NCBI GenBank assembly: GCA_964588385.1
Contig: CAZPPG010000002.1
Location: 58,941-122,940, forward strand
DNA length: 64,000 bases
Direction of reading: 5' to 3'
Origin: JAHBWV01 sp964588385
GTDB taxonomy: Bacteria > Planctomycetota > Phycisphaerae > Phycisphaerales > UBA1924
Below are positions 29,177-38,847 of this stretch, one piece after another. Position numbers and translations under genes: made by a program. The notes under the pieces are model-generated. The model worked only from the letters and a program-made list of their open reading frames with translations. It was not told where the DNA came from and searched no databases. The number at the start of each line of letters is the position of its first letter. Positions within the stretch are counted from its first letter, which is position 1.

Positions 29177-30754
29177 TCAGTCCGCGGATTCTATCTTGAT
29201 CTGGAGCGAGCCCATGAGCGGGATGATGGCCTGAAACGCCTCAATGGTCTCTGAGTCCGCGAAGGTGGCGAGGGAGCAGGCGATATGCGTGGCGTCGAAG
29301 GCGTGCGTGTCGTCGATCGCCGCGTCAAGGTCGATCCAGGTGGGCGTGCCGTTGATCTCGAGAAGCGCCTGTGTCCACATGTGATAGCCGAAGATGCCGG
29401 ATTCCCCGAGGAACTCATCGACGTAGACCAGACCGGTGACGCCGCGCGAGGGGATTCCGTCGGCCCGGAGCATGGCGGCAAGAAGGACGGCGTGCTCGGA
29501 GCAGTCGCCGGCGCGTGAGCGAGCGGTCTCGGAAGCGGATGCGAAGCCGACATCAAGCGACTTGCGGTTGAGGTATGACCGGACAAAGCGTCGGATGGCT
29601 TCGGCCCGTTTGGCCTTGTCCGGGCCGATGTCCTGCGTCGCGCTGGCGACAAGCTCACGGATGAGCGCGTCGTCGCTCTTGCACATGAGCGTGCTCTGCG
29701 TGAACTGCGGGTTAGTCAGGTCCGACTCGGGTGCCGGAGCCGGCGCGCCCATGTCGATTACCAGGCGTGAAGTCTTTGCATCGATGATCTCAACGCGTTG
29801 CGACGCCGCAGATGGGAGCGTGGGCATGGCGCCCGAAGAGACCGACAGGAGCATCGAGGCCTTCTCGACTGTCCGCGGCTTCTTGATGGGACGATCGGGC
29901 TTGATGAGCGAGCGGGCCATGACCTCCGCGCCGCCCTCGACCTCGGAAAGTGCGGACTTCTCATCGGAGATGACCGAGTCGATCCGCATGCCGGCCATCT
30001 CTGTCTGGGTCCGGACAGGAACGCCCTCCAGATCGAACTCCTCAATCATCTCCACGCCGGGCATGTACGAGGTTGTGGCCCGCGCCAGTCGCGTCTGGAT
30101 CGTGCGCCCGTCAACCACCTCGGTGTCGTCTTGAAAGTCGAAGAGGGTCAGCGTGATCGGCACGAGGCCGGCCGAGGGATCCAAACTGCGGACCACGATC
30201 TCCGAGGCGCCGGCCTTCATGCGCTGACTCACGTACCGCTCGGCGGCCGCGGGGGGCAGCCAGGGCTCCGCGGGCGCGTCAATGGTTTCTGTGGCGGTGG
30301 CGCCGCTCTGCACGCGCGTGATCTCGAGTGTCTCTCCCTTGAACTCGACCATCGTCTTCGTGGGGAGCGCGCCGATGCGTTGTTCCGATGAGGTCCATAT
30401 GGGCTTGCCGTCCAGAGTCTCCACAAACGTTGACTCCATCACGATCTTCATCTCCACGGGGCCACGCTTGATCGAGAGCGTCGTGCGACTGTCCGTCGTG
30501 ATGCGATCCTCCGCGACGGTGACCGCCTGGCGGCTGTAGCCGGAGCGGACCCCATCGATCCAGAGGGTGTACCAGAACTCTCGGGGTTCCACCTCCGTCC
30601 GCGAATCGGGCCGCTGGGCCGCCGGCGCGATCGCCGTCTGGCCGAGCACGGGCGCGGGCGTGACCAGAAAGGCCAACGCGAGCGCCGGAGCGCCGAGCAG
30701 CGACCAAAGGCGAGAACGCGAGAGAGTGGCGCTGCTTACGGGAACGACGAGCAT
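29177..30754 (-). CDS. Exported transglutaminase-like cysteine protease domain protein
   Basis: 525 aa. A signal peptide (LWSLLGAPALALAFLVTPAPVLG) directs it outside the cytoplasm. The C-terminal domain is a transglutaminase-like core with the Cys-His-Asp triad: C418 in RAGDCSEHAVLLAAML, H458 in GYHMWTQ, and D475 in WIDLD. The N-terminal 350 residues are beta-rich and unrecognised. Such proteins act as proteases or in crosslinking, often on the cell surface; the substrate is unknown. CAGGAGATC precedes ATG 30754. It probably shares a transcript with nnrD. Confidence 0.88.
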   Translation of the reverse strand: MLVVPVSSATLSRSRLWSLLGAPALALAFLVTPAPVLGQTAIAPAAQRPDSRTEVEPREFWYTLWIDGVRSGYSRQAVTVAEDRITTDSRTTLSIKRGPVEMKIVMESTFVETLDGKPIWTSSEQRIGALPTKTMVEFKGETLEITRVQSGATATETIDAPAEPWLPPAAAERYVSQRMKAGASEIVVRSLDPSAGLVPITLTLFDFQDDTEVVDGRTIQTRLARATTSYMPGVEMIEEFDLEGVPVRTQTEMAGMRIDSVISDEKSALSEVEGGAEVMARSLIKPDRPIKKPRTVEKASMLLSVSSGAMPTLPSAASQRVEIIDAKTSRLVIDMGAPAPAPESDLTNPQFTQSTLMCKSDDALIRELVASATQDIGPDKAKRAEAIRRFVRSYLNRKSLDVGFASASETARSRAGDCSEHAVLLAAMLRADGIPSRGVTGLVYVDEFLGESGIFGYHMWTQALLEINGTPTWIDLDAAIDDTHAFDATHIACSLATFADSETIEAFQAIIPLMGSLQIKIESAD

Positions 30755-30878
30755 CAGTGATCTCCTGGGTCGGCGAGATTGTACGGAATCTCGCGCGACC
30801 GCTTCGGGGCTATCGTGTTGCTCGCTCGCTCAATGAACTGGGCCGAGGCGGGAGGGGCGAGTGTGACGACGGACCCGC

Positions 30879-31709
30879 ATGATTGACACCCACTGCCATC
30901 TAACCTTTCCGGAGTTCGAGGGGCGCGTGCCCGAGGTTCTTGATCGCGCCCGGACACACGGGGTAGAGGGGGCGATCACCATCTCGACGTCCACCGTGAA
31001 CGCTCCGGAATGCCTCGCGATCGCCCGAGCCCACGCGAACGTGTGGTGCACGGCGGGGGTGCATCCTTTATACAGCGACGATCCGGGGGCGTTGCCTCAC
31101 ACCTGGGGGCGGCTTCGTGACGTGGGTCGGGATCCAAAGTGCGTTGCATGGGGTGAACTCGGTCTGGATCGGCACTACAGCGAGCCGGCGTTCGCGGTGC
31201 AGGTGGCGGTGCTGGAGGAGCAACTGGCTCACCTGGTGCGATGGAAGGGCGAGGGGATTCAGAAGCCGGTGGTGGTGCACTGCCGCGAGGCGTTCGACGA
31301 TCTGATCCCCATTTTGAAGGGCAGCGGGCTGGACACGACACGCATGGTGTTCCACTGCTTCACGGGCGGCCCGGCGGAGATGCGCAAGGTGCTTGAGATC
31401 GGCGCGTGGGCGAGCTTCACGGGTGTCGCGACATACCGGAACGCGGCGGAGGTGCGCGACGCGGCCAGGCTCGTGCCGCGCGACCGCATCATGGTGGAGA
31501 CCGATGCGCCCTACCTCTCTCCCGAGCCCAAGCGGGGCGTAAGACCCTGCGAGCCGTGGATGGCCTCGATCACGGCCCGCGCTCTGGCCGAGACGCGCGG
31601 TGAGCCGTGGGACGACTTTCACGAATCGATCAACCTGAACACGTCTCGGTTCTTCGGCCTGCCCCTGGCCTGTATGGACGCTCGGAACCCGTCAGGAGCA
31701 GACGCATGA
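30879..31709 (+). CDS. tatD: TatD-family metal-dependent hydrolase
   Basis: 276 aa. The metal-binding motifs are all visible: DTHCHL at the start, WGELGLDRHY (Glu), PVVVHCREAFDD (His), VFHCFTGG (His) and VETDAPYLSPEP (Asp). TatD proteins are 3'-5' exonucleases or phosphoesterases of the amidohydrolase superfamily. It is cytoplasmic. It starts a tightly packed run in which lgt and galE each overlap the previous stop by an ATGA. Confidence 0.94.
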   Translation: MIDTHCHLTFPEFEGRVPEVLDRARTHGVEGAITISTSTVNAPECLAIARAHANVWCTAGVHPLYSDDPGALPHTWGRLRDVGRDPKCVAWGELGLDRHYSEPAFAVQVAVLEEQLAHLVRWKGEGIQKPVVVHCREAFDDLIPILKGSGLDTTRMVFHCFTGGPAEMRKVLEIGAWASFTGVATYRNAAEVRDAARLVPRDRIMVETDAPYLSPEPKRGVRPCEPWMASITARALAETRGEPWDDFHESINLNTSRFFGLPLACMDARNPSGADA

Positions 31710-32791
31710 ACGGGCCGATGCTGACACTGGGATCCTGGATCCACGACTTCGGGCCGATCGCCGTGCAGATCGGGCCCCTGGCGGTCCGGTGGTACGGACT
31801 GTCGTACGTGCTTGGGTTTATCGCGGGCTGGTACCTGCTGACGCGGCTGGCCAAGCGCGGACTGATCGCGATCCCGCCCGAGCGTGTCGGCGATGCCGCG
31901 ATGTACTGGGTGCTCGGCGTGGTTCTCGGCGGGCGACTGGGGTATGCGATTATGTACGACCCGGCCCTGTTCGTAACCTTCGGGAAGAGCTTCCCCTTCT
32001 GGGCCCTCCTGGAGATCAACAAGGGCGGAATGGCAAGTCACGGCGGGATCGTCGGCACGATCATCGCCGCGGCGATCATCGCACGCGGCTTCAAGGATGT
32101 CGATGGCAACCGCATTGGAAAGTGCCCCGGACCGCACATGATGGACACCATCGCCGCGGTCTGTCCGATTGGTCTCGGGCTTGGCCGGCTCGCAAACTTC
32201 ATCAACGGTGAACTGCTCGGCAAGATCGTGACGATGCCGGGTGCCGGAAACGGCCCGTGGTGGGCCGTGAAGTTTCCGACCGAGGTCTTCGACGAGCACG
32301 CGCCCACACTGACGCAGGCACAGGAAGCGGAACTGCTCGCACTCGCCTCCCGGTACGCGTTGCCGAGCGACACGACCTTCGGCCAGCAGTATCAGCGCGT
32401 GCTCGACGTGCTGCACGCCGGTGGCGAACGGGCGGCTCAGCTCAAGCAGGAGCTCGGGCCGCTGCTCGCCGCGCGTCATCCGTCGCAGCTCTACCAGTTT
32501 GCGGCCGAGGGGCTGATGCTGGGTGCGGTGCTGTGGTGGATATGGAGGAAGCCGCGGAATCCGGGGGTGGTCGGCTGCTGGTTCCTGATCACCTATGGCG
32601 TCCTGCGCGTTGTCACGGAGTTCTGGCGTCTGCCGGACGGGCACTTGGTGGTGCAGCGGATCGCGGGGCTCAGCCGCGGGCAGTGGCTGAGCGTGGTCAT
32701 GGTCATCGTGGGCGCGTCGCTGCTGCGGTACTACGCCACGCGTGACACGAAGAAGTGGGGCGGGTGGGCGGTGAAGAGGGCCAAGGCATGA
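31706..32791 (+). CDS. lgt: Phosphatidylglycerol:prolipoprotein diacylglyceryl transferase
   Basis: 361 aa, longer than the usual 290 or so, with a roughly 60-residue insert around residues 185-250. Lgt transfers diacylglycerol to the lipobox Cys of prolipoproteins in the inner membrane. Essential residues are visible: H112 in GGMASHGG, R161 and E169 in GRLANFINGEL, plus the RHPSQLYQ block. Multiple membrane helices are present. ATG 31706 overlaps the tatD stop (ATGA). This enzyme would modify the lipoproteins seen elsewhere in the window. Confidence 0.96.
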   Translation: MNGPMLTLGSWIHDFGPIAVQIGPLAVRWYGLSYVLGFIAGWYLLTRLAKRGLIAIPPERVGDAAMYWVLGVVLGGRLGYAIMYDPALFVTFGKSFPFWALLEINKGGMASHGGIVGTIIAAAIIARGFKDVDGNRIGKCPGPHMMDTIAAVCPIGLGLGRLANFINGELLGKIVTMPGAGNGPWWAVKFPTEVFDEHAPTLTQAQEAELLALASRYALPSDTTFGQQYQRVLDVLHAGGERAAQLKQELGPLLAARHPSQLYQFAAEGLMLGAVLWWIWRKPRNPGVVGCWFLITYGVLRVVTEFWRLPDGHLVVQRIAGLSRGQWLSVVMVIVGASLLRYYATRDTKKWGGWAVKRAKA

Positions 32792-33846
32792 ACGTGCTCG
32801 TGACCGGCGGCGCCGGCTATATCGGGTCGCACGCCGTGCAGCGACTGCTCGCCGACGGGTACAACGTGGTCGTGGTGGACAACCTGTTTCGTGGCCACGT
32901 CGAGGCGGTGGAGCGGCTCCGGGCACGGGCAAAGGGCGGCGATCGGCTGCACTTTGAGAAACGCGACATCGCGGAGACCGACGCGATTGAGGCGATCGTG
33001 CGCGACCGGCGGATCGATACGATCATGCACTTCGCGGCGTGGACATACGTCGGTGAATCCGTGCAGAAGCCCCTCGACTATTACGCCAACAACACGGCGG
33101 GATCGCTGTCGCTGATCCGCGCTTGCGAGCGGAGCGCGACCCACGCGCACGGCGGCGTGACACGCTTTGTGCTGTCCTCGACGGCCGCGACCTACGGTGA
33201 GCCCCCGGCCGAGCGCGTCCCCATCCGCGAGGATTGCCCACAAGTGCCGATCAATCCGTACGGGGCATCGAAACTGATGGTGGAGCGGATGCTCACCGAT
33301 GCGGTCGCCGCGGCGACCAAGGAGGGACGCGCGTTCGGGGCGGCGTGCCTGCGGTACTTCAACGTTGCGGGCTCGGATCAGACGGGCCTGATCGGCGAGG
33401 ATCATGATCCCGAGACGCACCTGATCCCGATCGCGATCCAGGCGGCGATGGGCAAGCGGCCTGGCATGACAATCTTCGGTGAGGACTATCCGACTCCGGA
33501 CGGCACGTGCGTTCGAGATTATGTGCACGTCGAGGACCTCGCGGATGCACACGTCACAGTGATGGCCAGGATGCAGCCCGGACGAACGGTGGCGTACAAC
33601 CTCGGGATCGGACGCGGATACTCCGTGCGTGAAGTGATCGCGGCGGTCGAACGCGTGACGGGGAAGAAGATTCCCGTGACGGCCGGAGCGCGCCGAGCGG
33701 GCCATCCGCCTGTGCGGTACGCGGCCCCGACCACGAGCCGCGCACAACTGGGCTGGACCGCGTCGTGGACCGATCTGGAGAAGATCATCAAGACGGCCTG
33801 GGATTGGATGCGCAGGCATCCCGATGGGTACAGGACACGCGGGTGA
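32788..33846 (+). CDS. galE: UDP-glucose 4-epimerase
   Basis: 352 aa. It interconverts UDP-glucose and UDP-galactose. The Rossmann motif GGAGYIGSH, LSSTAATYGEP, the YGASK active site (YxxxK) and RYFNVAGSDQTG are typical of GalE. ATG 32788 overlaps the lgt stop (ATGA). Its position after lgt and before an exported hydrolase suggests envelope sugar metabolism. Confidence 0.95.
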   Translation: MNVLVTGGAGYIGSHAVQRLLADGYNVVVVDNLFRGHVEAVERLRARAKGGDRLHFEKRDIAETDAIEAIVRDRRIDTIMHFAAWTYVGESVQKPLDYYANNTAGSLSLIRACERSATHAHGGVTRFVLSSTAATYGEPPAERVPIREDCPQVPINPYGASKLMVERMLTDAVAAATKEGRAFGAACLRYFNVAGSDQTGLIGEDHDPETHLIPIAIQAAMGKRPGMTIFGEDYPTPDGTCVRDYVHVEDLADAHVTVMARMQPGRTVAYNLGIGRGYSVREVIAAVERVTGKKIPVTAGARRAGHPPVRYAAPTTSRAQLGWTASWTDLEKIIKTAWDWMRRHPDGYRTRG

Positions 33847-33867
33847 ATGGGGCAAGGGGCACGTCCG

Positions 33868-35223
33868 ATGCATGTATCGAAACTGACTGTCTGGGCACGC
33901 GGGATTCTTGCGTGCAGCATCGCGGCCCTCGGCTGCGGACTCGGCGCGTCGGCGCACGCGCAGGATGTGGTGAGCGTCGGCGTGAGCACAGAGGCCTCGG
34001 CCGCATGGCGCGACCGGGCCATGTGGCCGCGCCGGCTTGGACGTGAGCCCCACGAGCCAATGCAGGGCATCGTCATCGAACTGCCCACGGGGCGCGCGAC
34101 GCACGTGTGGCGAAGCATCTCGAGCCGCTCGGCCGCGGCCCTTGGATTATGGGATTCCATGGCTGATGGCATGTCGCTGCTCAAGGGCGCCGGCGTCGAG
34201 GATGCGGGACGTGATTTTACGGAGGTCGGACAGGGCGGCTTCGGATTCGTGCGCCAGGAGAAAGGCGAAGAAGAACGTCCAGAGGATCCGCCGTGCGCCG
34301 GCGCGATGATGTTCGTGACCGCGCGGGAAGAGCTTCTGCCCGGGGGAGGCGAGAGCCGGATCGGGCCCGTGACAGTGCTTGAGCGTACGTGGTTCTCGCT
34401 GTATGACCCAAAGCGCGGGCCGGCTCGCGGCGTTGCGGTCCTCATGCCCGGACTGTTCGGCACGCCCGAGGCTGTCTTCGATCAGGTCGTGCGCCACCTG
34501 CAGTCCAGACGCTGGGTTGTCGTCCGCATGATGGCGCAGCCGACGCGATACACAGAGCGTCTGGAGATCGACATCGACCCGGCAGACGTCGCACCGACGG
34601 CGCGGCTCGTCGCGTCCACGTTCGACGAGCGCGCCGCGGAATGTGCGTACGCCGTCGAAGCCGCTCTCGCGTGGGCGGAGGAGAAACGTCCAGAGATCGC
34701 CGGCACGACCCGCGTCATCATCGGCGGCAGCGGCGGCGCGATGTCGCTCCCACCGGTCGTGGCGAGGATGCCGGGCTCTTTTGATGCGGCGGTGCTGATC
34801 GCGGGCGGCGCCGACTACGCGACCATCGCCGCGACCAGCAACTATGAGGAATGGGTAGACTCGGTGCATCTGCGCTGGCAAGGGCGTCGGGGAACGGATG
34901 AGGAGATCCGTGCCTTCGGCGATGCGTATCTGAAAGAGACGAAGCTCGATGCCTACCACACGGCTGCGGCGCTTGAGGGCGTGTCCGTGCTGGTGGTGCA
35001 GGCGACGCGTGACAAGGCCGTGCCTGCTCCCCAGCAGGAACTGCTCTGGGAACGGCTCGGAAAGCCCGAGCGGCGTTTGCTCAACGTGGGCCATGAGACC
35101 TTGTTCATATCGCTTCCCCTTCGAATGAGTGGGATCATGGACTGGCTCGATCTGAAACTGGCGGTCGGCGAGTCCGAGCCACGCGAAGAAGAGGCGAAAT
35201 CAGAGGAGGCCAAGGGGTCCTAA
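33868..35223 (+). CDS. Exported alpha/beta hydrolase
   Basis: 451 aa. A signal peptide (LACSIAALGCGLGASAHAQD) is present. The alpha/beta hydrolase triad can be read: nucleophile S288 in IIGGSGGA, D382 in QATRDKAVP, and H409 in NVGHETLF. The oxyanion region is VLMPGLFGTP. Substrate unknown; an esterase-like or peptidase-like activity on envelope material is possible. AAGGGG precedes ATG 33868. It begins 21 bases after galE and could be the last gene of that operon. Confidence 0.85.
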   Translation: MHVSKLTVWARGILACSIAALGCGLGASAHAQDVVSVGVSTEASAAWRDRAMWPRRLGREPHEPMQGIVIELPTGRATHVWRSISSRSAAALGLWDSMADGMSLLKGAGVEDAGRDFTEVGQGGFGFVRQEKGEEERPEDPPCAGAMMFVTAREELLPGGGESRIGPVTVLERTWFSLYDPKRGPARGVAVLMPGLFGTPEAVFDQVVRHLQSRRWVVVRMMAQPTRYTERLEIDIDPADVAPTARLVASTFDERAAECAYAVEAALAWAEEKRPEIAGTTRVIIGGSGGAMSLPPVVARMPGSFDAAVLIAGGADYATIAATSNYEEWVDSVHLRWQGRRGTDEEIRAFGDAYLKETKLDAYHTAAALEGVSVLVVQATRDKAVPAPQQELLWERLGKPERRLLNVGHETLFISLPLRMSGIMDWLDLKLAVGESEPREEEAKSEEAKGS

Positions 35224-35255
35224 GGACGGTCGGCGAATAGAGTGAATGGACTCAC

Positions 35256-36227
35256 GTGAACCTCTTTATCAGCCCATACCACCTTGCGACGCGCGAGCCA
35301 CCGGCGATGGTGAGTCTGCTTGTGGCGCGCCGCGTGGTGACGCTGGTTCCCGCGCCGCCCGGTGCGACGAGCCGCGAGGATCTGGAGCGGGCCGCGCTTG
35401 TCGTGCCGCGGTATCGCGAGCTGATGGATCGCCTGTCATGGGCCAAGCCATTCTTTGAGGGCGCGGTCGCCGCTTCGCACGTCGGGGGTGAGGATGCCCT
35501 TGGGGACGTGCGCCGGATGTGGGGACGCATCGAGAGCGAGGACGACTGGACCCCGCTCAGGGCGTGGATGCGATGGTCGCTGGCGGAAGAGCCCGAGCCG
35601 CTGCTGGATGCGCTCTGCCTGGACATGCTCCGCGGGGGCCCGGACCCCGGGATCAGCGTGCCCGTGGCGGCGGGCGTGGACCAGTTTGCCGGCCGATTCG
35701 GCCTCATCGTCGCCCGCTCGCATCCAAAGTCACTCGCCCAGCGCGCCGAGGGCGCGTTCGCGCGAACGCTCGCAAGCTGGTCAATGCCCGCGTACATCCA
35801 GGCGGACGCGGCCCGTCTCTTGCACGCCCGGGATGTGCTCGCCGAGGAGCTGAACGCCCTTCGCGTGGCGGTCGAATGCGCCGCCGCCGGGCATGGAAGC
35901 GTGGCGGACGTGCGCGGCGCGGCACGTGCGTACGGTGAGAGGTTCGCGGAGCACGAGGCCGATCTCCTGGCAGACCTCGACGACGACGTCAGGCCGGTTG
36001 CCGGCGCGGTGTCGCTGTCGGTGGTGGCGATGCCCGCGGATGTCGCGCTGCGCTCAAGCGCGGACGCCGCGGCGGCGGTGGGGGGCGCGCGGGCTCGCAA
36101 GGCGCACAAGCCGGGAGACCTCGGCGGCGCGGCGCAAGGCTCCGGCGAGGTGCTGTCATTGGTTGTCAAGGTGATGGGGCGTGACGGAATGAAGAACGCC
36201 TCGGGCCGGGCGTCCGTTGGGCGATAA
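35256..36227 (+). CDS. Hypothetical protein, 323 aa
   Basis: I do not recognise this protein. It has no signal or membrane helices, is Ala/Arg/Asp rich and mostly helical, and ends in a low-complexity basic tail (GRDGMKNASGRASVGR). The start is GTG 35256 with no clear ribosome site; ATG 35307 is an in-frame alternative. It sits between the exported hydrolase and the DUF255 protein. Confidence 0.65.
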   Translation: MNLFISPYHLATREPPAMVSLLVARRVVTLVPAPPGATSREDLERAALVVPRYRELMDRLSWAKPFFEGAVAASHVGGEDALGDVRRMWGRIESEDDWTPLRAWMRWSLAEEPEPLLDALCLDMLRGGPDPGISVPVAAGVDQFAGRFGLIVARSHPKSLAQRAEGAFARTLASWSMPAYIQADAARLLHARDVLAEELNALRVAVECAAAGHGSVADVRGAARAYGERFAEHEADLLADLDDDVRPVAGAVSLSVVAMPADVALRSSADAAAAVGGARARKAHKPGDLGGAAQGSGEVLSLVVKVMGRDGMKNASGRASVGR

Positions 36228-36303
36228 TGCGGGCCCGGGGTCGAGATCAATGCAGAGGACGCGCGATGTCCGCGGCGTGCTCTTGGACTGAAGGAGCACG
36301 GTG

Positions 36304-38772
36304 ATGGCCTCAGCATCCCACGGCGGGTCCGGGCGGAAACCCAATCGTCTTGCCGCGGAGAGCAGCCCGTACCTGCTCCAGCACGCGTTCAACCCGGTGG
36401 ACTGGTGGCCTTGGTGCGCTGACGCGTTCGAGGAGGCCAGACGCCGCGACGTGCCGGTCTTCCTGAGCATCGGATACTCCACGTGCTACTGGTGCCACGT
36501 GATGGAGCGCGAGTCCTTCGAGGATGACGCGACCTCGCGCGTGATGAATGAGCGGTTTGTCTCGATCAAACTCGATCGCGAGGAACGGCCCGAGGTCGAC
36601 GACATCTACATGGCCGCGACGCAGGTACTCACCGGGCACGGCGGCTGGCCGATGAGCGTCTTCCTTGAGCCCAGGTCCCTGCGGCCCTTCTGGGCCGGGA
36701 CGTATTACCCGCCCCAGCCAAGGCACGGGCTGCCCTCGTTCAAGCAGGTGCTCGAGGGCATGTCCGATGCGTATCGCGACAGGCGTGCGGAGGTGATGGA
36801 ACAAGCCGCGAAGCTCGGCGAGGCGGTGCAGGAACACCTCGGAGGGGCAGGCCAGACGGAGCGCCCGGTCGAGATCGGCATGGCTGAGGTCTCCGGCGCG
36901 GTCGGCGCGCTGCTCAAACTCTTTGACCGCACCGATGGCGGCTTCGGGCGGGCGCCCAAGTTTCCGCAGCCGGTCTATCTGGACCTCTTGCTGGATGCAC
37001 GCCGCAGCGCGGGAGATGAGGCGACGCAGGCAGCGATCGACCACGCCCTCAAGTTCACACTCGATCGCATGGCCGCGGGCGGGATGCTCGATCAGATCGG
37101 CGGCGGCTTCCATCGCTACAGCGTCGATGCCCACTGGACCGTGCCCCACTTTGAGAAGATGCTCTACGACAACGCAATGCTGCTCGGCGTCTACTCGGAT
37201 GCGGCCCGCATGTATGACGATGGCTCCTACGCGCGCGTGGTGGCCCGCACGATCGGGTATCTGCTGCGAGAGATGCGGCTTGAGGTCCCTGGCAGCGGTC
37301 CTTCGGGCGGGTTCGCGTTCGCGACAGCACAGGATGCCGAAGTGGACGGGCGCGAGGGGAAGAACTATGTGTGGACGCGTGAAGAGTTGGTGAGCGTGCT
37401 GAGCGAGGAGGACGGCGCGTTCGCGTGCCAGGTGTATGGTGTCGAGTCCGGCCCGAACTTCAAGGACCCGCATCATCCAGGAGAGCCGGCCGTCAGCGTG
37501 CTGCGCATGGAGGGCAGGCCGGAGCGTGTCGCGGCGGCAATGGGCATGGAAGTTGGAGCTTTTCTGTCGCGCCTGGATGCGGTGAATGAGAAACTGCTGG
37601 AAGCGCGGAGCGAGCGGAAGCAGCCGCACGTGGACGACAAGGTGATCGCGGGTTGGAACGGGCTGCTGATCGCGGGATTGGCCCGCGCCGGCGATGTGGA
37701 TGCCCGGGCCCTCAACGCCGCGCGGCGTGCGGCGAACTTTCTCATCGAGCACATGATCGATGAGGACGCGACGCTCTACCGGATTGCAAAGATCGGTGCG
37801 AGTGAGGGGGCCAGTGGGGGAACAGGTGGCGGCGCAGATGGTGGGGGGGTGGGTGGGGGGGTGGGCGTGAAGCACGCCGCGCCGCTGGAGGATTACGCCT
37901 TCGTGATACACGGCATGACGACGCTCGCGATGAAGTCCGAGTCCGATCGGCACGTTGGTGTGACCGTGGCCCGTGCGCTCGCGGCTCGTGCCCGAGACCT
38001 TTTCTGGGATGAAGACGGCGGCGGGTTCTATGACACCATGCCCGAGGCACCCGACCTCTTCGTCCGGGCGCGATCGACGTACGACGGCGCCATTCCGTGC
38101 GGCACCAGCGTGATGATCCACGCGCTCATCGATCTCCACGAACTCACGGGCGAGCGTGCGTATCTCGAAGACGCGGTCGGCGCGCTGGCCGCGATCAGTC
38201 CGGCGGTCAAGGCGTCGCCGGTCTCGACGGCGAACTCGACGCGGGCTCTGCTTCGCCTGCTCGTCGGTGGAATGATCGAGGAATCGGACAGCGGGCCAGC
38301 ATCCGGGACGGGCGCACCGTCCGCGAGCGCCGAAGCCGGTCTCCAGACACCGATCGAGGTCTACGCGGGCGTCGAGCGCGTGACGATGAAGAACGATGAG
38401 CCCGCGGAGCTTGTGGTGAAGGTGCGGGTGCTGCCCGGATACCACGTCATCTCGCCGCTGAGTCCGGTGTTCGCCTCGGGAAACGAGGCGCCGGCGCTCG
38501 TGCCGCTGCACGTCCACATCATCGGAGGCAGCGGTATTCGCGTCTACGCGGACTATCCGGAGGGAACGCCCCTCGCATCAGGAGCAGTGGAGGGGCTCTC
38601 CGGAGTCAACGGCATCGAAGGGGAGTTCGACATGCGACTCGCCATCGAGCGCGACCCGGATCAGCCGTGGAAGGGGAACCCCCTGATCGCCATCACATTC
38701 CAGGCCTGCACCGACACGGCCTGCGAACGGGCGCGGACACTGGAGTTGGATGTGGCGATCGACCGGGGTTGA
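36304..38772 (+). CDS. DUF255/YyaL-like thioredoxin-domain protein with C-terminal DsbD-like domain
   Basis: 822 aa. The N-terminus is the DUF255 thioredoxin-like domain: NRLAAESSPYLLQHAFNPVDWW, the CxxC motif C61-YWC64-H in YSTCYWCHVMERESF, and GHGGWPMSVF. An (alpha/alpha)6-like central part follows, as in YyaL/SPATA20 proteins. From about residue 690 a second domain resembles the N-terminal thiol domain of DsbD (VKVRVLPGYHVISPLSP..., ITFQACTDTACERARTLELD). A low-complexity Gly-rich loop interrupts the middle near residue 520. Function is unknown; thiol chemistry is inferred. ATG 36304 follows AAGGAG. Confidence 0.88.
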   Translation: MASASHGGSGRKPNRLAAESSPYLLQHAFNPVDWWPWCADAFEEARRRDVPVFLSIGYSTCYWCHVMERESFEDDATSRVMNERFVSIKLDREERPEVDDIYMAATQVLTGHGGWPMSVFLEPRSLRPFWAGTYYPPQPRHGLPSFKQVLEGMSDAYRDRRAEVMEQAAKLGEAVQEHLGGAGQTERPVEIGMAEVSGAVGALLKLFDRTDGGFGRAPKFPQPVYLDLLLDARRSAGDEATQAAIDHALKFTLDRMAAGGMLDQIGGGFHRYSVDAHWTVPHFEKMLYDNAMLLGVYSDAARMYDDGSYARVVARTIGYLLREMRLEVPGSGPSGGFAFATAQDAEVDGREGKNYVWTREELVSVLSEEDGAFACQVYGVESGPNFKDPHHPGEPAVSVLRMEGRPERVAAAMGMEVGAFLSRLDAVNEKLLEARSERKQPHVDDKVIAGWNGLLIAGLARAGDVDARALNAARRAANFLIEHMIDEDATLYRIAKIGASEGASGGTGGGADGGGVGGGVGVKHAAPLEDYAFVIHGMTTLAMKSESDRHVGVTVARALAARARDLFWDEDGGGFYDTMPEAPDLFVRARSTYDGAIPCGTSVMIHALIDLHELTGERAYLEDAVGALAAISPAVKASPVSTANSTRALLRLLVGGMIEESDSGPASGTGAPSASAEAGLQTPIEVYAGVERVTMKNDEPAELVVKVRVLPGYHVISPLSPVFASGNEAPALVPLHVHIIGGSGIRVYADYPEGTPLASGAVEGLSGVNGIEGEFDMRLAIERDPDQPWKGNPLIAITFQACTDTACERARTLELDVAIDRG

Positions 38773-38799
38773 CGAGACAACAGAGCTTCCACCCGTCCT

Positions 38800-38841
38800 G
38801 CCTCTGCGCCACTCCGCGCTCTCTGTGAACTCCGTGGTCTC
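38800..38841. repeat. ACGGAG-type interspersed repeat
   Basis: Between two convergent genes lies a segment that, read on the minus strand, has CCACGGAGTTCACAGAGAG and GCGGAGTGGCG. It resembles the CACGGAG-rich intergenic repeats typical of planctomycetes, and shares the CACGGAG/TTCAC core with the copies at 62533-62699. Confidence 0.5.
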
Positions 38842-38847
38842 TTCGCA

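Noticed and set aside
36310..38517. 735-codon open frame on the minus strand
   Set aside because: Lies wholly inside the DUF255-type gene in antisense; His/Arg-rich, no start signal, no domain.
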